Positions 9,401 to 17,587 of a DNA stretch of 38,960 bases are shown piece after piece (the first letter of the stretch is position 1; each line of letters begins with the position of its first letter). Location of the stretch: the NCBI RefSeq assembly GCF_014349235.1, contig NZ_JACSOH010000034.1:1-38960 (forward strand), written 5' to 3'. The notes under the pieces were generated by a model. That model saw nothing but the letters and a program-made list of their open reading frames with translations, was not told the DNA's origin and ran no database searches. The DNA comes from Cytophaga sp. FL35 (lineage in GTDB: Bacteria > Bacteroidota > Bacteroidia > Flavobacteriales > Flavobacteriaceae). A program made the position numbers and the translations under genes.

Positions 9401-9870
9401 CCTATAAGAATATTGATTTGGATTTCTTTTTTCAGGGTACATCTGGAAATGAGGTTTTCAATAGTTTAACTCAAACAGCATACTTCGGACGGCCAGAGAC
9501 AACAAAATATAAGGAAACCATCAACCGGTGGACACCCGAAAACCCAACTTCTGATATTCCTAGAGCGGGATCTGTAGCTGCACTTTCTGAAATTTTTAAT
9601 AATTCCGTTATGATTGAGGATGGTTCTCATATTCGGCTGAAGAGTCTACGTCTAGGATATAATGTACCTGTGGATAAAATTGGAGTAAAGCTTAAAGGAA
9701 TCAATCTTTATTTAGTTGGAACCAATCTTTTTGTTCTTTCAGATTTTAGATTAAAAGACCCTGAAACAAGTCAATTCGGTAAAGACAGCGATAACTTATC
9801 ATTTGGGTTTTCAAGAGGGCAATACCCCAGTTCTAGAACCATTTCCGTTGGTACAAAAATTGATTTTTAG
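6496..9870 (+). CDS. susC: SusC-type TonB-dependent outer-membrane transporter with STN signalling domain
   Basis: This 1124-residue outer-membrane protein imports oligosaccharides with its SusD partner. A signal peptide ends near PSYAQ (42-46). An STN (secretin and TonB short N-terminal) domain lies at about 48-120, followed by a carboxypeptidase-regulatory-like domain at 138-212 and a TonB box and plug beginning EEVVVIGYGEV (218-228). The barrel fills the rest. The STN domain marks it as a transducer that talks to the FecR protein encoded just upstream. The protein ends in the aromatic SVGTKIDF, typical of barrel C-termini. The bound ligand is not readable from sequence. Confidence 0.95.
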   Translation: MNKLSGLAQNMGKMTFRSFVMLTMRVFLLLIGIGLGSMYANPSYAQTKISLNVENVSYQALFDEIQSKSEYVFFYKDEVIESERRFSLSVQNEKLSTILSQVFRDTDLGYHISDRQVVVRKNERSINNYLAKTIEKQDFTVTGVVVDSQGVPLPGASILEKGTTNGTQSDFDGNFSLTVSKGTSVLVISYIGFSTKEIPIDAQEQISIILEESAAGLEEVVVIGYGEVRKKDLTGSVSKVGGDELSNLPAARVDQTLQGRASGVQVSQISGEPGAATTIRIRGGNSIQGNNEPLWVIDGIIVGTDYNLSNLNTNDIQSIDILKDAVAVSIYGTRGANGVILVTTKSGKGAPAGTTNVSINVYGGLQSMVTKVDFLNGPEHAAYANEDAEFRNSAIPFPNMNEVPNVNWINQVTQAAPVQNIDASVSGVSESGKTNYYVSGNYFDQKGLIRESGIKKYVFRSNMDIELSKKFNVGFRVNISKLRQENTKFNVDALYLSTTPTRAIYDSEGSYTALDPITDGISSNYEADLNLKQDHNLVTNILGSAYLEYKPHDNLIFKSTFSPEINDFKRNRFNPGQLPNNLIINNGGDARIDNSLSVSYINENTLTYRRSIRENDYLTVLGGFTLQKTEFESSYSQSFGLSNDVTGFNNLSFGADPARNNLGSTYNSFQLASWLGRINYSLNNKYLFTLVGRVDGSSRFAPGNKYAIFPSAAFAWKMSEENFIKNLNLFSNLKFRASYGLSGSQAIPSYRTLAVLDAANTSFNGAENPGVILGRPENPELKWETTKQLDVGLEMGFLNERLAVELDYYQKETSDLLLNAQLPRQTGFVSKLQNLGKIENKGFELLLNSINITNDNLQWSTSISLSANRNKVVDLGGVDFINLVTPAQQGGTGARLIVGETVPVFTGVNYLGTWKSQEEIDASGLSGSHDVGGPRFEDTNGDGVITEEDFIVLGSPQPDFYFGVGNTITYKNIDLDFFFQGTSGNEVFNSLTQTAYFGRPETTKYKETINRWTPENPTSDIPRAGSVAALSEIFNNSVMIEDGSHIRLKSLRLGYNVPVDKIGVKLKGINLYLVGTNLFVLSDFRLKDPETSQFGKDSDNLSFGFSRGQYPSSRTISVGTKIDF

Positions 9871-9909
9871 AATAAGGTTGTAGAAAGTAAATCAATAATT
9901 TAAAGAATT

Positions 9910-11433
9910 ATGAAATCATATATATATAAAATAGTAACGTTTCTGTTATGTATTATTTTCGGCTATGGATGTGACTCGTTTCTTGAGGAAGAGCCAAGAG
10001 ATTTAGTTTCACCTTCTAATTTTTTCAATTCAGCGGCCGAGTTTGAACTGGCTATAGTCGGGTTGTACGATATTCTTAAGGACAACTCACTTCATGGAAA
10101 AATTGGTTTGGATAGATATTATGAAAATGGCGCTGACATCATAGGTCCAAATAGAGTATTTGGGCAAGTAGAACCTACACAATCATATACAATTAGCGAA
10201 AGTAATATTAGTGCGATTGATCAAGGTGCGGGAGCTCCCTTAACTTGGCAAAACCTTTACGCTATTATCTTAAATGCAAATACAATATTGCAAGAATTGG
10301 ATGAAAATGAGGTATTGGCATCTGAGGAAAAGACTTTATTTCGAGCAGAAACTTTATTTTTAAGGTCTTACGCTTATTATCATTTAACAAATCTTTGGGG
10401 AGATGTGCCGTATTACGTAGAAAATCTACCTATTTCGGAGATTCAAAAGCTACCTAGAATATCCGCCAATACAATTCGTACAGAGGTTTTGCAAGATTTG
10501 CAGATTGCAGAAGATGGTTTACTTGGTTCGGTGAGTTCTGACGACTTAAGCAGAGTAACAAAATGGGTTGCTTCTATTCTTATGGTAAAGATTTATTTGA
10601 TTCAACAAGACTGGCAGAATGCAAGGGACAAAGCCCTTTACATTATCCAAAATTCCCCTCATACCTTACTCAATGACTATGCCTCCGTTTTTGATCCTGA
10701 TAATGAATATAATGCTGAAAATATATGGGAAATAGATTTTGTTAAAGATGTAAATAGAAATGACTGGGTCGATCATTTTACCCCAAGAATAAGGGATGAG
10801 CCAAAGGATCCAACAAAGCAGGGAGAACTTAGTAATGGCTTAGCTCAAAGAAACGAAGGATTTACAGGTTATGGTCTAGCGATTCCTCTTCCGGATTTTG
10901 TCAACAAATTTCCGATGGACGACCTTAGGCGGCCGGTAAATATTGCCACGGAGTATTTGGGGTATGAATTGAACTTTCCCTATATGCCTAAAATGTGGAA
11001 TTTGGATCAAGTTAATTCGCCTAGAGGAAATCATGGGGACAATAAAATTATCTTTAGGATGGCCGATGTTTATTTAATGGCGGCGGAGGCGGAAAATGAA
11101 TTGAATGGCCCGGCAAACGCTTATCAATATATAAACAAGGTTCGTGAGAGAGCTTATGAGCCTGATAAACCACTTGAGGGGTTAACACAAAATAGTTTTA
11201 GGGAGGCTATATATGATGAAAGAAAATGGGAATTAGGAGGTGAAAACCACAGGAGAATGGACCTAATACGTTGGGGTATTCTTTTAGATGTAGTAAAGAA
11301 TACTGAATATAGAGTTTATAATCCTGCTAGTAATATTGAACCCAAACATGTGCTGCTTCCAATACCTCCTGAAGAGTTTCTGTTAAATCCCGCATTGTTG
11401 GATTCAGACCCAACCAATAACGGGTATAGGTAA
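9910..11433 (+). CDS. susD: SusD/RagB-type surface glycan-binding lipoprotein
   Basis: The 507-residue protein has a lipoprotein signal with lipobox FGYGC (Cys21) followed by acidic residues, the usual signature for surface export in Bacteroidota. SusD features include the early FLEEEPRDLVSPSNFF segment, the helical TPR-like region, and the C-terminal KVRERAYEP, YDERKWELGGENHRRMDLIRWG and LPIPPEE motifs. It forms the lid of the SusC transporter encoded 39 nt upstream. The stop overlaps the next sulfatase start (TAATG at 11431-11435), tying substrate capture to desulfation. Confidence 0.95.
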   Translation: MKSYIYKIVTFLLCIIFGYGCDSFLEEEPRDLVSPSNFFNSAAEFELAIVGLYDILKDNSLHGKIGLDRYYENGADIIGPNRVFGQVEPTQSYTISESNISAIDQGAGAPLTWQNLYAIILNANTILQELDENEVLASEEKTLFRAETLFLRSYAYYHLTNLWGDVPYYVENLPISEIQKLPRISANTIRTEVLQDLQIAEDGLLGSVSSDDLSRVTKWVASILMVKIYLIQQDWQNARDKALYIIQNSPHTLLNDYASVFDPDNEYNAENIWEIDFVKDVNRNDWVDHFTPRIRDEPKDPTKQGELSNGLAQRNEGFTGYGLAIPLPDFVNKFPMDDLRRPVNIATEYLGYELNFPYMPKMWNLDQVNSPRGNHGDNKIIFRMADVYLMAAEAENELNGPANAYQYINKVRERAYEPDKPLEGLTQNSFREAIYDERKWELGGENHRRMDLIRWGILLDVVKNTEYRVYNPASNIEPKHVLLPIPPEEFLLNPALLDSDPTNNGYR

Positions 11434-12941
11434 TGAGTTTTAATTTAAATACATTGCAAATGAGGCGTTTTAAAATGTTCTTTTCTCTACTACTTTCAAT
11501 AACCATTCTAAGTTGCAATACAAAAAGTAAAAAACAGGACGTTGTCCAGGATAATGCCAACAGTACAGTTACTAAAAAGCCTAACGTAATTTACATTCTA
11601 GCAGATGACCTGGGCTATGGAGATTTGGGTTGTTATGGCCAAGATAAGTTCTCAACCCCCCATATTGATAAATTGGCCCAAAAGGGAATGCTGTTCACCC
11701 AACATTATTCAGGCAGTACCGTTTGTGCTCCTTCAAGATCGGCCTTAATGACCGGTTTGCATACGGGACATACCGTTGTTAGAGGTAACAAAGAGGTAAG
11801 GCCAGAGGGTCAGCATCCAATTCCCGATAGCACATACACCCTGGCCGAAGCCTTTAAAAGGGCTGGTTATATAACAGGGGCTTTTGGCAAATGGGGCTTG
11901 GGCTATCCCGGGTCGGAAGGTGATCCCATAAAGCAAGGATTTGACACTTTTTTTGGATATAACTGCCAGCGATTAGGACATAATTATTACCCTAGGCATT
12001 TATGGTCCAATAATGATTCACTTATTCTGGAGGGAAACCAAGGAACCAAAAAGGAAATTTACGCTCCTAACTTGATCCATGAAGAAACGTTGGCATTTAT
12101 TGATGAAAATAAGGATGCCCCATTCTTTCTATTTGTTCCATCTATAATTCCGCACGCGGAGTTAGTGGCGCCCGATAGCATTATGAATGCCTTTAGGGGT
12201 AAATTTGATCCAGAGCATGAATATGAAGGGGTAGATGATGGGCCGGAATACAGAAACGGACCATATGGCAGTCAAAAGGAAAGCCATGCAGCTTTTGCCG
12301 CTATGGTTTCTTTGTTAGATCAACAAGTTGGTGAAATTATGGACAGGGTTGAAAAGCACGGACTAACCGATAATACCATCATTGTTTTTACTTCCGATAA
12401 CGGGCCGCATTTGGAAGGAGGTGCTGATCCTGATTATTTTGATAGCAATGGGCCTTTAAAAGGCTACAAAAGAGATTTGTATGAAGGTGGAGTTCGGGTA
12501 CCCATGATTGCCAGTTGGCCAAGTGTTGTTCCACAAGGAAGCAAGACCGACCATATTTCGGCCTTTTGGGACGTTCTTCCAACCATGGCCGAAATAGCCG
12601 GGTTGGCTACGCCCAATAATTTGGATGGCATCTCTTTCTTATCTACTTTAAAGGGGGATTCCGAAAGTCAAAAGCAACATGAATACCTGTATTGGGAGTT
12701 TCATGAAAAAGGAGGAAGGCAGGCCATTCGAAAAGGCTCTTGGAAAGCCGTAAAATACAATGTTTTTAAAGGGAAGGAAGCTCAAATTGAACTTTATAAT
12801 TTAGAGAAGGATGTACAGGAAGAAAACAACGTTGCCGCCAATCATCCAGAAGTTGTAAAGGAGATGCAAGAAATTTTAGCAGCGGCAAGAACTCCTTCTC
12901 CGGTGTATAAATTTATGCAAAGGGCTTATTTAAATCCTTAG
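11433..12941 (+). CDS. Sulfatase, S1 (formylglycine) family, lipoprotein
   Basis: This 502-residue sulfatase removes sulfate esters from the glycan or its oligosaccharides. The formylglycine motif is CAPSRSALMTG with the modified residue at C98, and the calcium-binding pair D58/D59 sits in YILADDLGYGDLG. FGKWGLG and FTSDNGPH supply further active-site residues. A lipobox ILSC predicts membrane attachment. An internal ATG at 11460 would give a cleaner signal peptide (MRRFKMFF...), so the true start may be there; the annotated start overlaps the SusD stop. The sugar and sulfate position cannot be told from the sequence. The modifying enzyme for the Cys is not in the window. Confidence 0.93.
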   Translation: MSFNLNTLQMRRFKMFFSLLLSITILSCNTKSKKQDVVQDNANSTVTKKPNVIYILADDLGYGDLGCYGQDKFSTPHIDKLAQKGMLFTQHYSGSTVCAPSRSALMTGLHTGHTVVRGNKEVRPEGQHPIPDSTYTLAEAFKRAGYITGAFGKWGLGYPGSEGDPIKQGFDTFFGYNCQRLGHNYYPRHLWSNNDSLILEGNQGTKKEIYAPNLIHEETLAFIDENKDAPFFLFVPSIIPHAELVAPDSIMNAFRGKFDPEHEYEGVDDGPEYRNGPYGSQKESHAAFAAMVSLLDQQVGEIMDRVEKHGLTDNTIIVFTSDNGPHLEGGADPDYFDSNGPLKGYKRDLYEGGVRVPMIASWPSVVPQGSKTDHISAFWDVLPTMAEIAGLATPNNLDGISFLSTLKGDSESQKQHEYLYWEFHEKGGRQAIRKGSWKAVKYNVFKGKEAQIELYNLEKDVQEENNVAANHPEVVKEMQEILAAARTPSPVYKFMQRAYLNP

Positions 12942-12954
12942 CAGTATTTGACCC

Positions 12955-14394
12955 ATGGGCAAACAATATTTATCACTTTCATCATCGTTTTTTTGGGTCT
13001 TACCATTGCTATTTCTATTCTCTTGTAATCCAAAAGAAAAAATATTGCAAAAACCCAATATCATTTTTATTATGGCAGATGATTTAGGTTGGAGGGATGG
13101 GGGCATTTTTGGAAGTAAATTTTATGAAACCCCGAATATTGATAAGTTGGCAAGTTCAGGTATGCTTTTTACCCATGGCTATGCCGGTGCTGCCAATTGT
13201 GCACCCAGTCGTGCCTGTCTGATTAGTGGTCAAAATACACCTAGGCATGGTATTTATACCGTTGCGAATTCCGATAGGGGAAAGTCGAGCACGAGAAAAA
13301 TCGTGCCGGTGGAGAACAATACCGTACTCGGTGATAGCTTACAAACCTTGGCGGCAATGCTAAAAAAACAGGGATACCATACCGCTACTTTTGGTAAGTG
13401 GCATTTAAGCGAAGACCCGCTCACCTATGGTTTCGACCGAAATGTTGGGGGCGATCATCGGGGCAATCCTGGGGGTAACGGTTATTTTGCACCCTTTAAT
13501 GTGCCCGGTTTAAACGATGCCCCCGTGGGAGAGAATTTAACCGATAGGCTTACAGATGAAGCTATTGCATTTATGAGCGACACGTCGGGCGGTCCAAAGC
13601 CTTTCTTCGTTTATCTTTCGTATTATGCCGTGCATACGCCTTTGGCAACCAAGCCCGAACTATTATCAAAATACGAGACAAAAAAGGGAAACCAAATTCA
13701 TAATAATGCTACCTATGCGGGTATGCTCGAGACCTTGGATTACAATATCGGCAAACTGCTCGGATATTTGAAGGAAAACAACTTATCGGAGAACACTTTG
13801 GTGGTGTTTACCTCCGATAACGGTGGTATTCGGGCCATAAGTAGGCAAGACCCCTTAAGGGCGGGCAAGGGATCCTATTATGAGGGAGGAATAAGAGTGC
13901 CCTTTGTTTTTTCATGGCCCGGGAAAATCGCTCCCGCTTCGGTCAACGATCAACCCATTTCCAATTTGGATATATACCCCACCTTGATGGATATTTCCGG
14001 AGCCGAGCATGGGAATAACGTGTTGGACGGTATTTCGGTTCTACCTGCTTTGGAGGGTGCCAAATTACCCGAAAGGGATTTCTTTTTTCATTTTCCGATA
14101 TACCTTCAGGCCTATGACCCCGATACCGATGGTGGCAGAGATTCACTGTTCAGGACCCGGCCGGGATCGGTAATTGTTTCAGGCCGTTGGAAACTGCATC
14201 AATATTTTGAAGATGGAGACTTAGAACTATACGACCTGAACAGCGACTGGTCAGAAACGCATAATTTAATCCATGAGAAAAAGGAAATAGCCCATGCCCT
14301 ACTGGGCAAATTAGAGTTGTGGCGTAAGGAAACCAATGCTCCGGTTCCCACAGAAAAAAACCCGGATTATGACCCTGATTTTCATATTAATTAA
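12955..14394 (+). CDS. Sulfatase, S1 (formylglycine) family, lipoprotein
   Basis: A 479-residue second sulfatase follows the first by 13 nt in the same operon. It has a lipobox LFSC (Cys24), the metal pair D42/D43 in IMADDLGWRDGG, and the formylglycine motif CAPSRACLISG at C82. FGKWHL and FTSDNGG are the other conserved blocks. It is only distantly similar to its neighbour, so it probably removes a different sulfate, either another position or another sugar. GC content rises slightly in this gene relative to the SusCD genes. The start at 12955 is supported by the lipoprotein signal. Confidence 0.93.
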   Translation: MGKQYLSLSSSFFWVLPLLFLFSCNPKEKILQKPNIIFIMADDLGWRDGGIFGSKFYETPNIDKLASSGMLFTHGYAGAANCAPSRACLISGQNTPRHGIYTVANSDRGKSSTRKIVPVENNTVLGDSLQTLAAMLKKQGYHTATFGKWHLSEDPLTYGFDRNVGGDHRGNPGGNGYFAPFNVPGLNDAPVGENLTDRLTDEAIAFMSDTSGGPKPFFVYLSYYAVHTPLATKPELLSKYETKKGNQIHNNATYAGMLETLDYNIGKLLGYLKENNLSENTLVVFTSDNGGIRAISRQDPLRAGKGSYYEGGIRVPFVFSWPGKIAPASVNDQPISNLDIYPTLMDISGAEHGNNVLDGISVLPALEGAKLPERDFFFHFPIYLQAYDPDTDGGRDSLFRTRPGSVIVSGRWKLHQYFEDGDLELYDLNSDWSETHNLIHEKKEIAHALLGKLELWRKETNAPVPTEKNPDYDPDFHIN

Positions 14395-14408
14395 TTGTTA
14401 CATTAAAA

Positions 14409-16214
14409 TCACTCCCTCCCCAACTTATCTACCACACTTTGGGGCACTTTTAAAACGGTACCGTGTCGTGTACCTTCCGGAAAACTGATTTGGTCGCTAA
14501 TATCCTCCCAAGTTTTAAGGTCTTTGGAACGTACCGCGCCGTATTGGTGGTCTATGTATTTATCAAAATACACTACCCAATGCCCATCTACCATAGTGGC
14601 GGTGGGGCCTTCCGCCCAATAATCTCCGGTTATTGGATTGCCTGCAGCACTATAAGGGCCGGTCAATTGGTGGGCATAAGCGATTTTTATATTCTTTTCC
14701 GCAGGTTCGCGGGTTTCGTCCTTTAAGAACATCATAAATTGATCCCCGTTTTTTTGAATGCTGGAGTCAATAACGTTAAAACTAGGTTCGTACAGCAGTT
14801 GGGTGTCGCTAAATTCTTTAAAATCTTTGGTGGTAACGTAGTATATTCGGTGGTTGTATCCGCTTTCCTTGTCCGATTGCGTTTCCGGGAATTTTCCCTC
14901 AATGGTACTGGCCCAATAAATCATATAGGTTTCAGTGGTAGGGTCGTAAGTGATTTCCGGAGCCCAGGTATTTCGGGCTTTGGGCTCATGGGCCATGACC
15001 GGTACAAATTGCTGTTGAGACCAGTGAATAAGGTCTTCGGAATTGGCGTATCCGATGCCACGGTCCGTCCAACTCACCGTCCATACCATATGGTATTTTC
15101 CATCGCCCCCTTTAATGATACAAGGGTCCCGCATCAGGGAGTCCTTCCCCACCAGAGGTGTTAAAAACGATTCATCGTTTTTTAAGCTTTTCCATTGGTA
15201 ACCGTCTTCACTATGGGCAAAATGGAGTCCGTCTTCCCCGTTCCCCTTAAAATAGGAGAAGAGATACGTTTCCTTTTCAGGAATGTATTGATGTGCTCGC
15301 AGCCAATTTTCCAAATCCTTCGGCCAGTATTGGTTCGTACCCTCAACGCCCAATCCCATGCCGTGCCTGCCTTTTTCGTACAGGTGCATTTCGGCATCCA
15401 CTTCGTGATTTTTTAAGGCCAAATAGTAATTGATACTGTTCTCTACGGGAACGGCCTTATCTACCGTGGTATGGATTAGAAAAGTAGGAGGCGTTTGGGC
15501 GTTTACCTGCTTTTCATTGGAATATTTTTTAAGATTCTCGGCACTTGCGTTTTCTCCCAATAAGTTTTTTCGGGAACCCATATGGGTGATTTTCTCATCC
15601 ATGGAAATAACAGGGTAAACCAGAATCGAAAAATCGGGCCTTGCACTAACGGAATAGTCGGAAGTATACACCTTATCATTGTAATGGGTAGATAGGGTGG
15701 AGGCCAGATGTCCTCCGGCGGAGAAACCCATAATTCCTATTTTAGCGGGGTCTATCTTCCATTCCTTTGCTTTGGAACGTACCATTCGCATGGCTTCCTG
15801 GGCATCTTGCAAAGGACCGACGGTCTTATTTTTCATGGTACGGTCATTGGGCATCCGGTATTTAAGAACAAATGCCGAAATTCCCAAGGAGTTGAACCAA
15901 CGGGCCACTTTATGGCCCTCCTTTTCAATGGCCAAATGAGAATAGCCACCACCGGGGCATACAATAACGGCCGTTCCGGTATTGTTTGCTTCCTCTGCTA
16001 AATAGATGCTTAATTCAGGCTGGGAAACTTTACTGTAACCACGAACATTGCCTTGGGTGTCAAATTGCACTTCTTCCTTAAAATCATTATCCATAAGCGC
16101 TTCTGGGGCGCCGTTGGGCCAGAGAGTCATCCTTTCTTGTGCCAAACCGGGTACAGAGCAAAGGATAGACAGAAAGAAAAGCAGTTGATGTACAGAATTC
16201 GTGGTCATTTTCAT
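14409..16214 (-). CDS. Fusion of an alpha/beta-hydrolase esterase and a GH43-like glycosidase
   Basis: The 601-residue secreted protein has a signal peptide ending near PGLAQ (22-26). Residues 28-310 form an alpha/beta-hydrolase of the acetyl-xylan-esterase-like type: oxyanion loop PGGGYSHL, nucleophile S165 in GFSAGG, acid D252 in TTVDKAVP and H284 in GRHGMG. Residues 318-595 form a GH43-like five-bladed propeller. Its candidate residues are D363 in RDP, D483 in NVIDSS and E535 in AEGP, matching base, pKa modulator and acid. One enzyme could thus deacylate and then cut a pentose or galactose side chain. It is the last gene of the minus-strand operon, 12 nt after the channel gene. The exact linkage is unknown. 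Confidence 0.85.
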   Translation of the reverse strand: MKMTTNSVHQLLFFLSILCSVPGLAQERMTLWPNGAPEALMDNDFKEEVQFDTQGNVRGYSKVSQPELSIYLAEEANNTGTAVIVCPGGGYSHLAIEKEGHKVARWFNSLGISAFVLKYRMPNDRTMKNKTVGPLQDAQEAMRMVRSKAKEWKIDPAKIGIMGFSAGGHLASTLSTHYNDKVYTSDYSVSARPDFSILVYPVISMDEKITHMGSRKNLLGENASAENLKKYSNEKQVNAQTPPTFLIHTTVDKAVPVENSINYYLALKNHEVDAEMHLYEKGRHGMGLGVEGTNQYWPKDLENWLRAHQYIPEKETYLFSYFKGNGEDGLHFAHSEDGYQWKSLKNDESFLTPLVGKDSLMRDPCIIKGGDGKYHMVWTVSWTDRGIGYANSEDLIHWSQQQFVPVMAHEPKARNTWAPEITYDPTTETYMIYWASTIEGKFPETQSDKESGYNHRIYYVTTKDFKEFSDTQLLYEPSFNVIDSSIQKNGDQFMMFLKDETREPAEKNIKIAYAHQLTGPYSAAGNPITGDYWAEGPTATMVDGHWVVYFDKYIDHQYGAVRSKDLKTWEDISDQISFPEGTRHGTVLKVPQSVVDKLGRE

Positions 16215-16226
16215 ATGTTAAGGTTT

Positions 16227-17480
16227 TTAGGTGGATGGCATAGCTGTTACGGACACCGGAATTTCGTACAGTTCCAAATTAAAATAAGGCAAGGCCGAAA
16301 TAAGATGGTCAAAAACATCGGACATAATATATTCATAGTTTTCCCAACGTTTATCAGAACTAAAGGCATAAATCTCCAATGGAATTCCTTGGGTGGTTGG
16401 TGCCAATTGACGCACCATAAGGGTCATGTCTTTATTGACCGCCGAATGATTTTCAAGATACTGATTAATATACTTTCTAAAAACGCCGATGTTGGTGAGG
16501 TTACGACCGTTAATGGCCAAGCTTTTATCGATTTGGTTACTGGTGTTATGTTCTGTTATTTGTTCACTTCGGGTATGGAGATAGGGCGCGATCAACTGAA
16601 TCTTTTTAAGGTTTTCTACATCTTCATCGGTTAAAAACCGAATACTATTCTGGCTAATGATCAGAGAGCGTTTGATGCGCCTCCCGCCCGATTCTTGCAT
16701 GCCGCGCCAGTTTTTAAAGGAATCCGAAATCAAGGCGTAGGTGGGTATGGTGGTAATCGTCTTATCAAAATTCTGCACTTTAACCGTGGCAAGGGTAATC
16801 TCAATGACATCGCCATCGGCCCCATATTTTTCAAAGGTAATCCAATCGCCTATTCGCACCATATCATTGATGCTCACTTGTATGCTCGCTACCAACCCTA
16901 GAATGGAATCCTTGAAGATCAAAAGAATAACCGCCGAACCGGCACCCAGGGCTGTAAAGAATTTAATAAATTCTACTCCGGTAATTATCGCAATGATGGT
17001 CAAAATTCCTATGAACCAGGCGAAAATCATGAACACCTGAATGTAGCTGTCCATAGGTTTGTCCTTAAACCTAGGTTTGGTCTTTAGGTAATCATTCGTA
17101 CTTCTAAAAATACTTTTAACTGTAAATAGCGTAAGAAACACGAACAGGATGCTCAATATTTTGAATACGATATTCCCGGCATATTCAAAATCCAAAAAGG
17201 CAAATTGCAAGATTTCGAAAAGGAGGGCCAGGGGAATAAAATGGGCTACATACCTTGGGACCTTATTAGCGACCAAAAAATTGTCATAATTGGTTTTGGA
17301 CTGGCGCGCCAAACGTACCGAAATGGAGCGTAGGACCTTCCATATAATCATGTCTAAAAGTCCGGCTAAAACCAGGGCGCCTACCGTTAGGAGAATCATG
17401 TTGAGGTAGGCAGCCGAATTTTCGGTCATGCCCAATTCCAACAGGTATTTGTACAATAGTCTTGGAAGTCCCTTATCCAT
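16227..17480 (-). CDS. MscS-family mechanosensitive channel (YbdG-like)
   Basis: This 417-residue inner-membrane protein has about five helices (near 25-47, 78-95, 103-124, 148-168, 172-200). The last is the Gly/Ala-rich pore helix GAGSAVILLIFKDSILGLVASI. The MscS beta domain follows (VRIGDWITFEKYGADGDVIEITLATVKVQNFD). Length and layout resemble E. coli YbdG, a miniconductance channel for osmotic downshock. It sits between GH105 and the esterase fusion in a polysaccharide operon, which is unexpected. It may protect cells against osmotic swings from rapid oligosaccharide breakdown, but that is inference; it could simply be a resident gene. Confidence 0.9.
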   Translation of the reverse strand: MDKGLPRLLYKYLLELGMTENSAAYLNMILLTVGALVLAGLLDMIIWKVLRSISVRLARQSKTNYDNFLVANKVPRYVAHFIPLALLFEILQFAFLDFEYAGNIVFKILSILFVFLTLFTVKSIFRSTNDYLKTKPRFKDKPMDSYIQVFMIFAWFIGILTIIAIITGVEFIKFFTALGAGSAVILLIFKDSILGLVASIQVSINDMVRIGDWITFEKYGADGDVIEITLATVKVQNFDKTITTIPTYALISDSFKNWRGMQESGGRRIKRSLIISQNSIRFLTDEDVENLKKIQLIAPYLHTRSEQITEHNTSNQIDKSLAINGRNLTNIGVFRKYINQYLENHSAVNKDMTLMVRQLAPTTQGIPLEIYAFSSDKRWENYEYIMSDVFDHLISALPYFNLELYEIPVSVTAMPST

Positions 17481-17587
17481 GGTTTACAATTTGTATGCGA
17501 ACAGCAAAAATACGATATGGGCCGCAATCCGTGAACTCTTACAAAGGCTATAACAAAATAGTATACTTCTGGAAACTTAAAAACAGT

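Noticed and set aside
14739-15164. 141-codon open frame on the plus strand
   Set aside because: It lies antisense within the GH43-like part of the fusion gene, whose motifs are intact on the minus strand; the peptide has no recognisable features.
16053-16634. 193-codon open frame on the plus strand
   Set aside because: It runs antisense through the ends of the esterase fusion and the channel genes, both clearly real on the minus strand.
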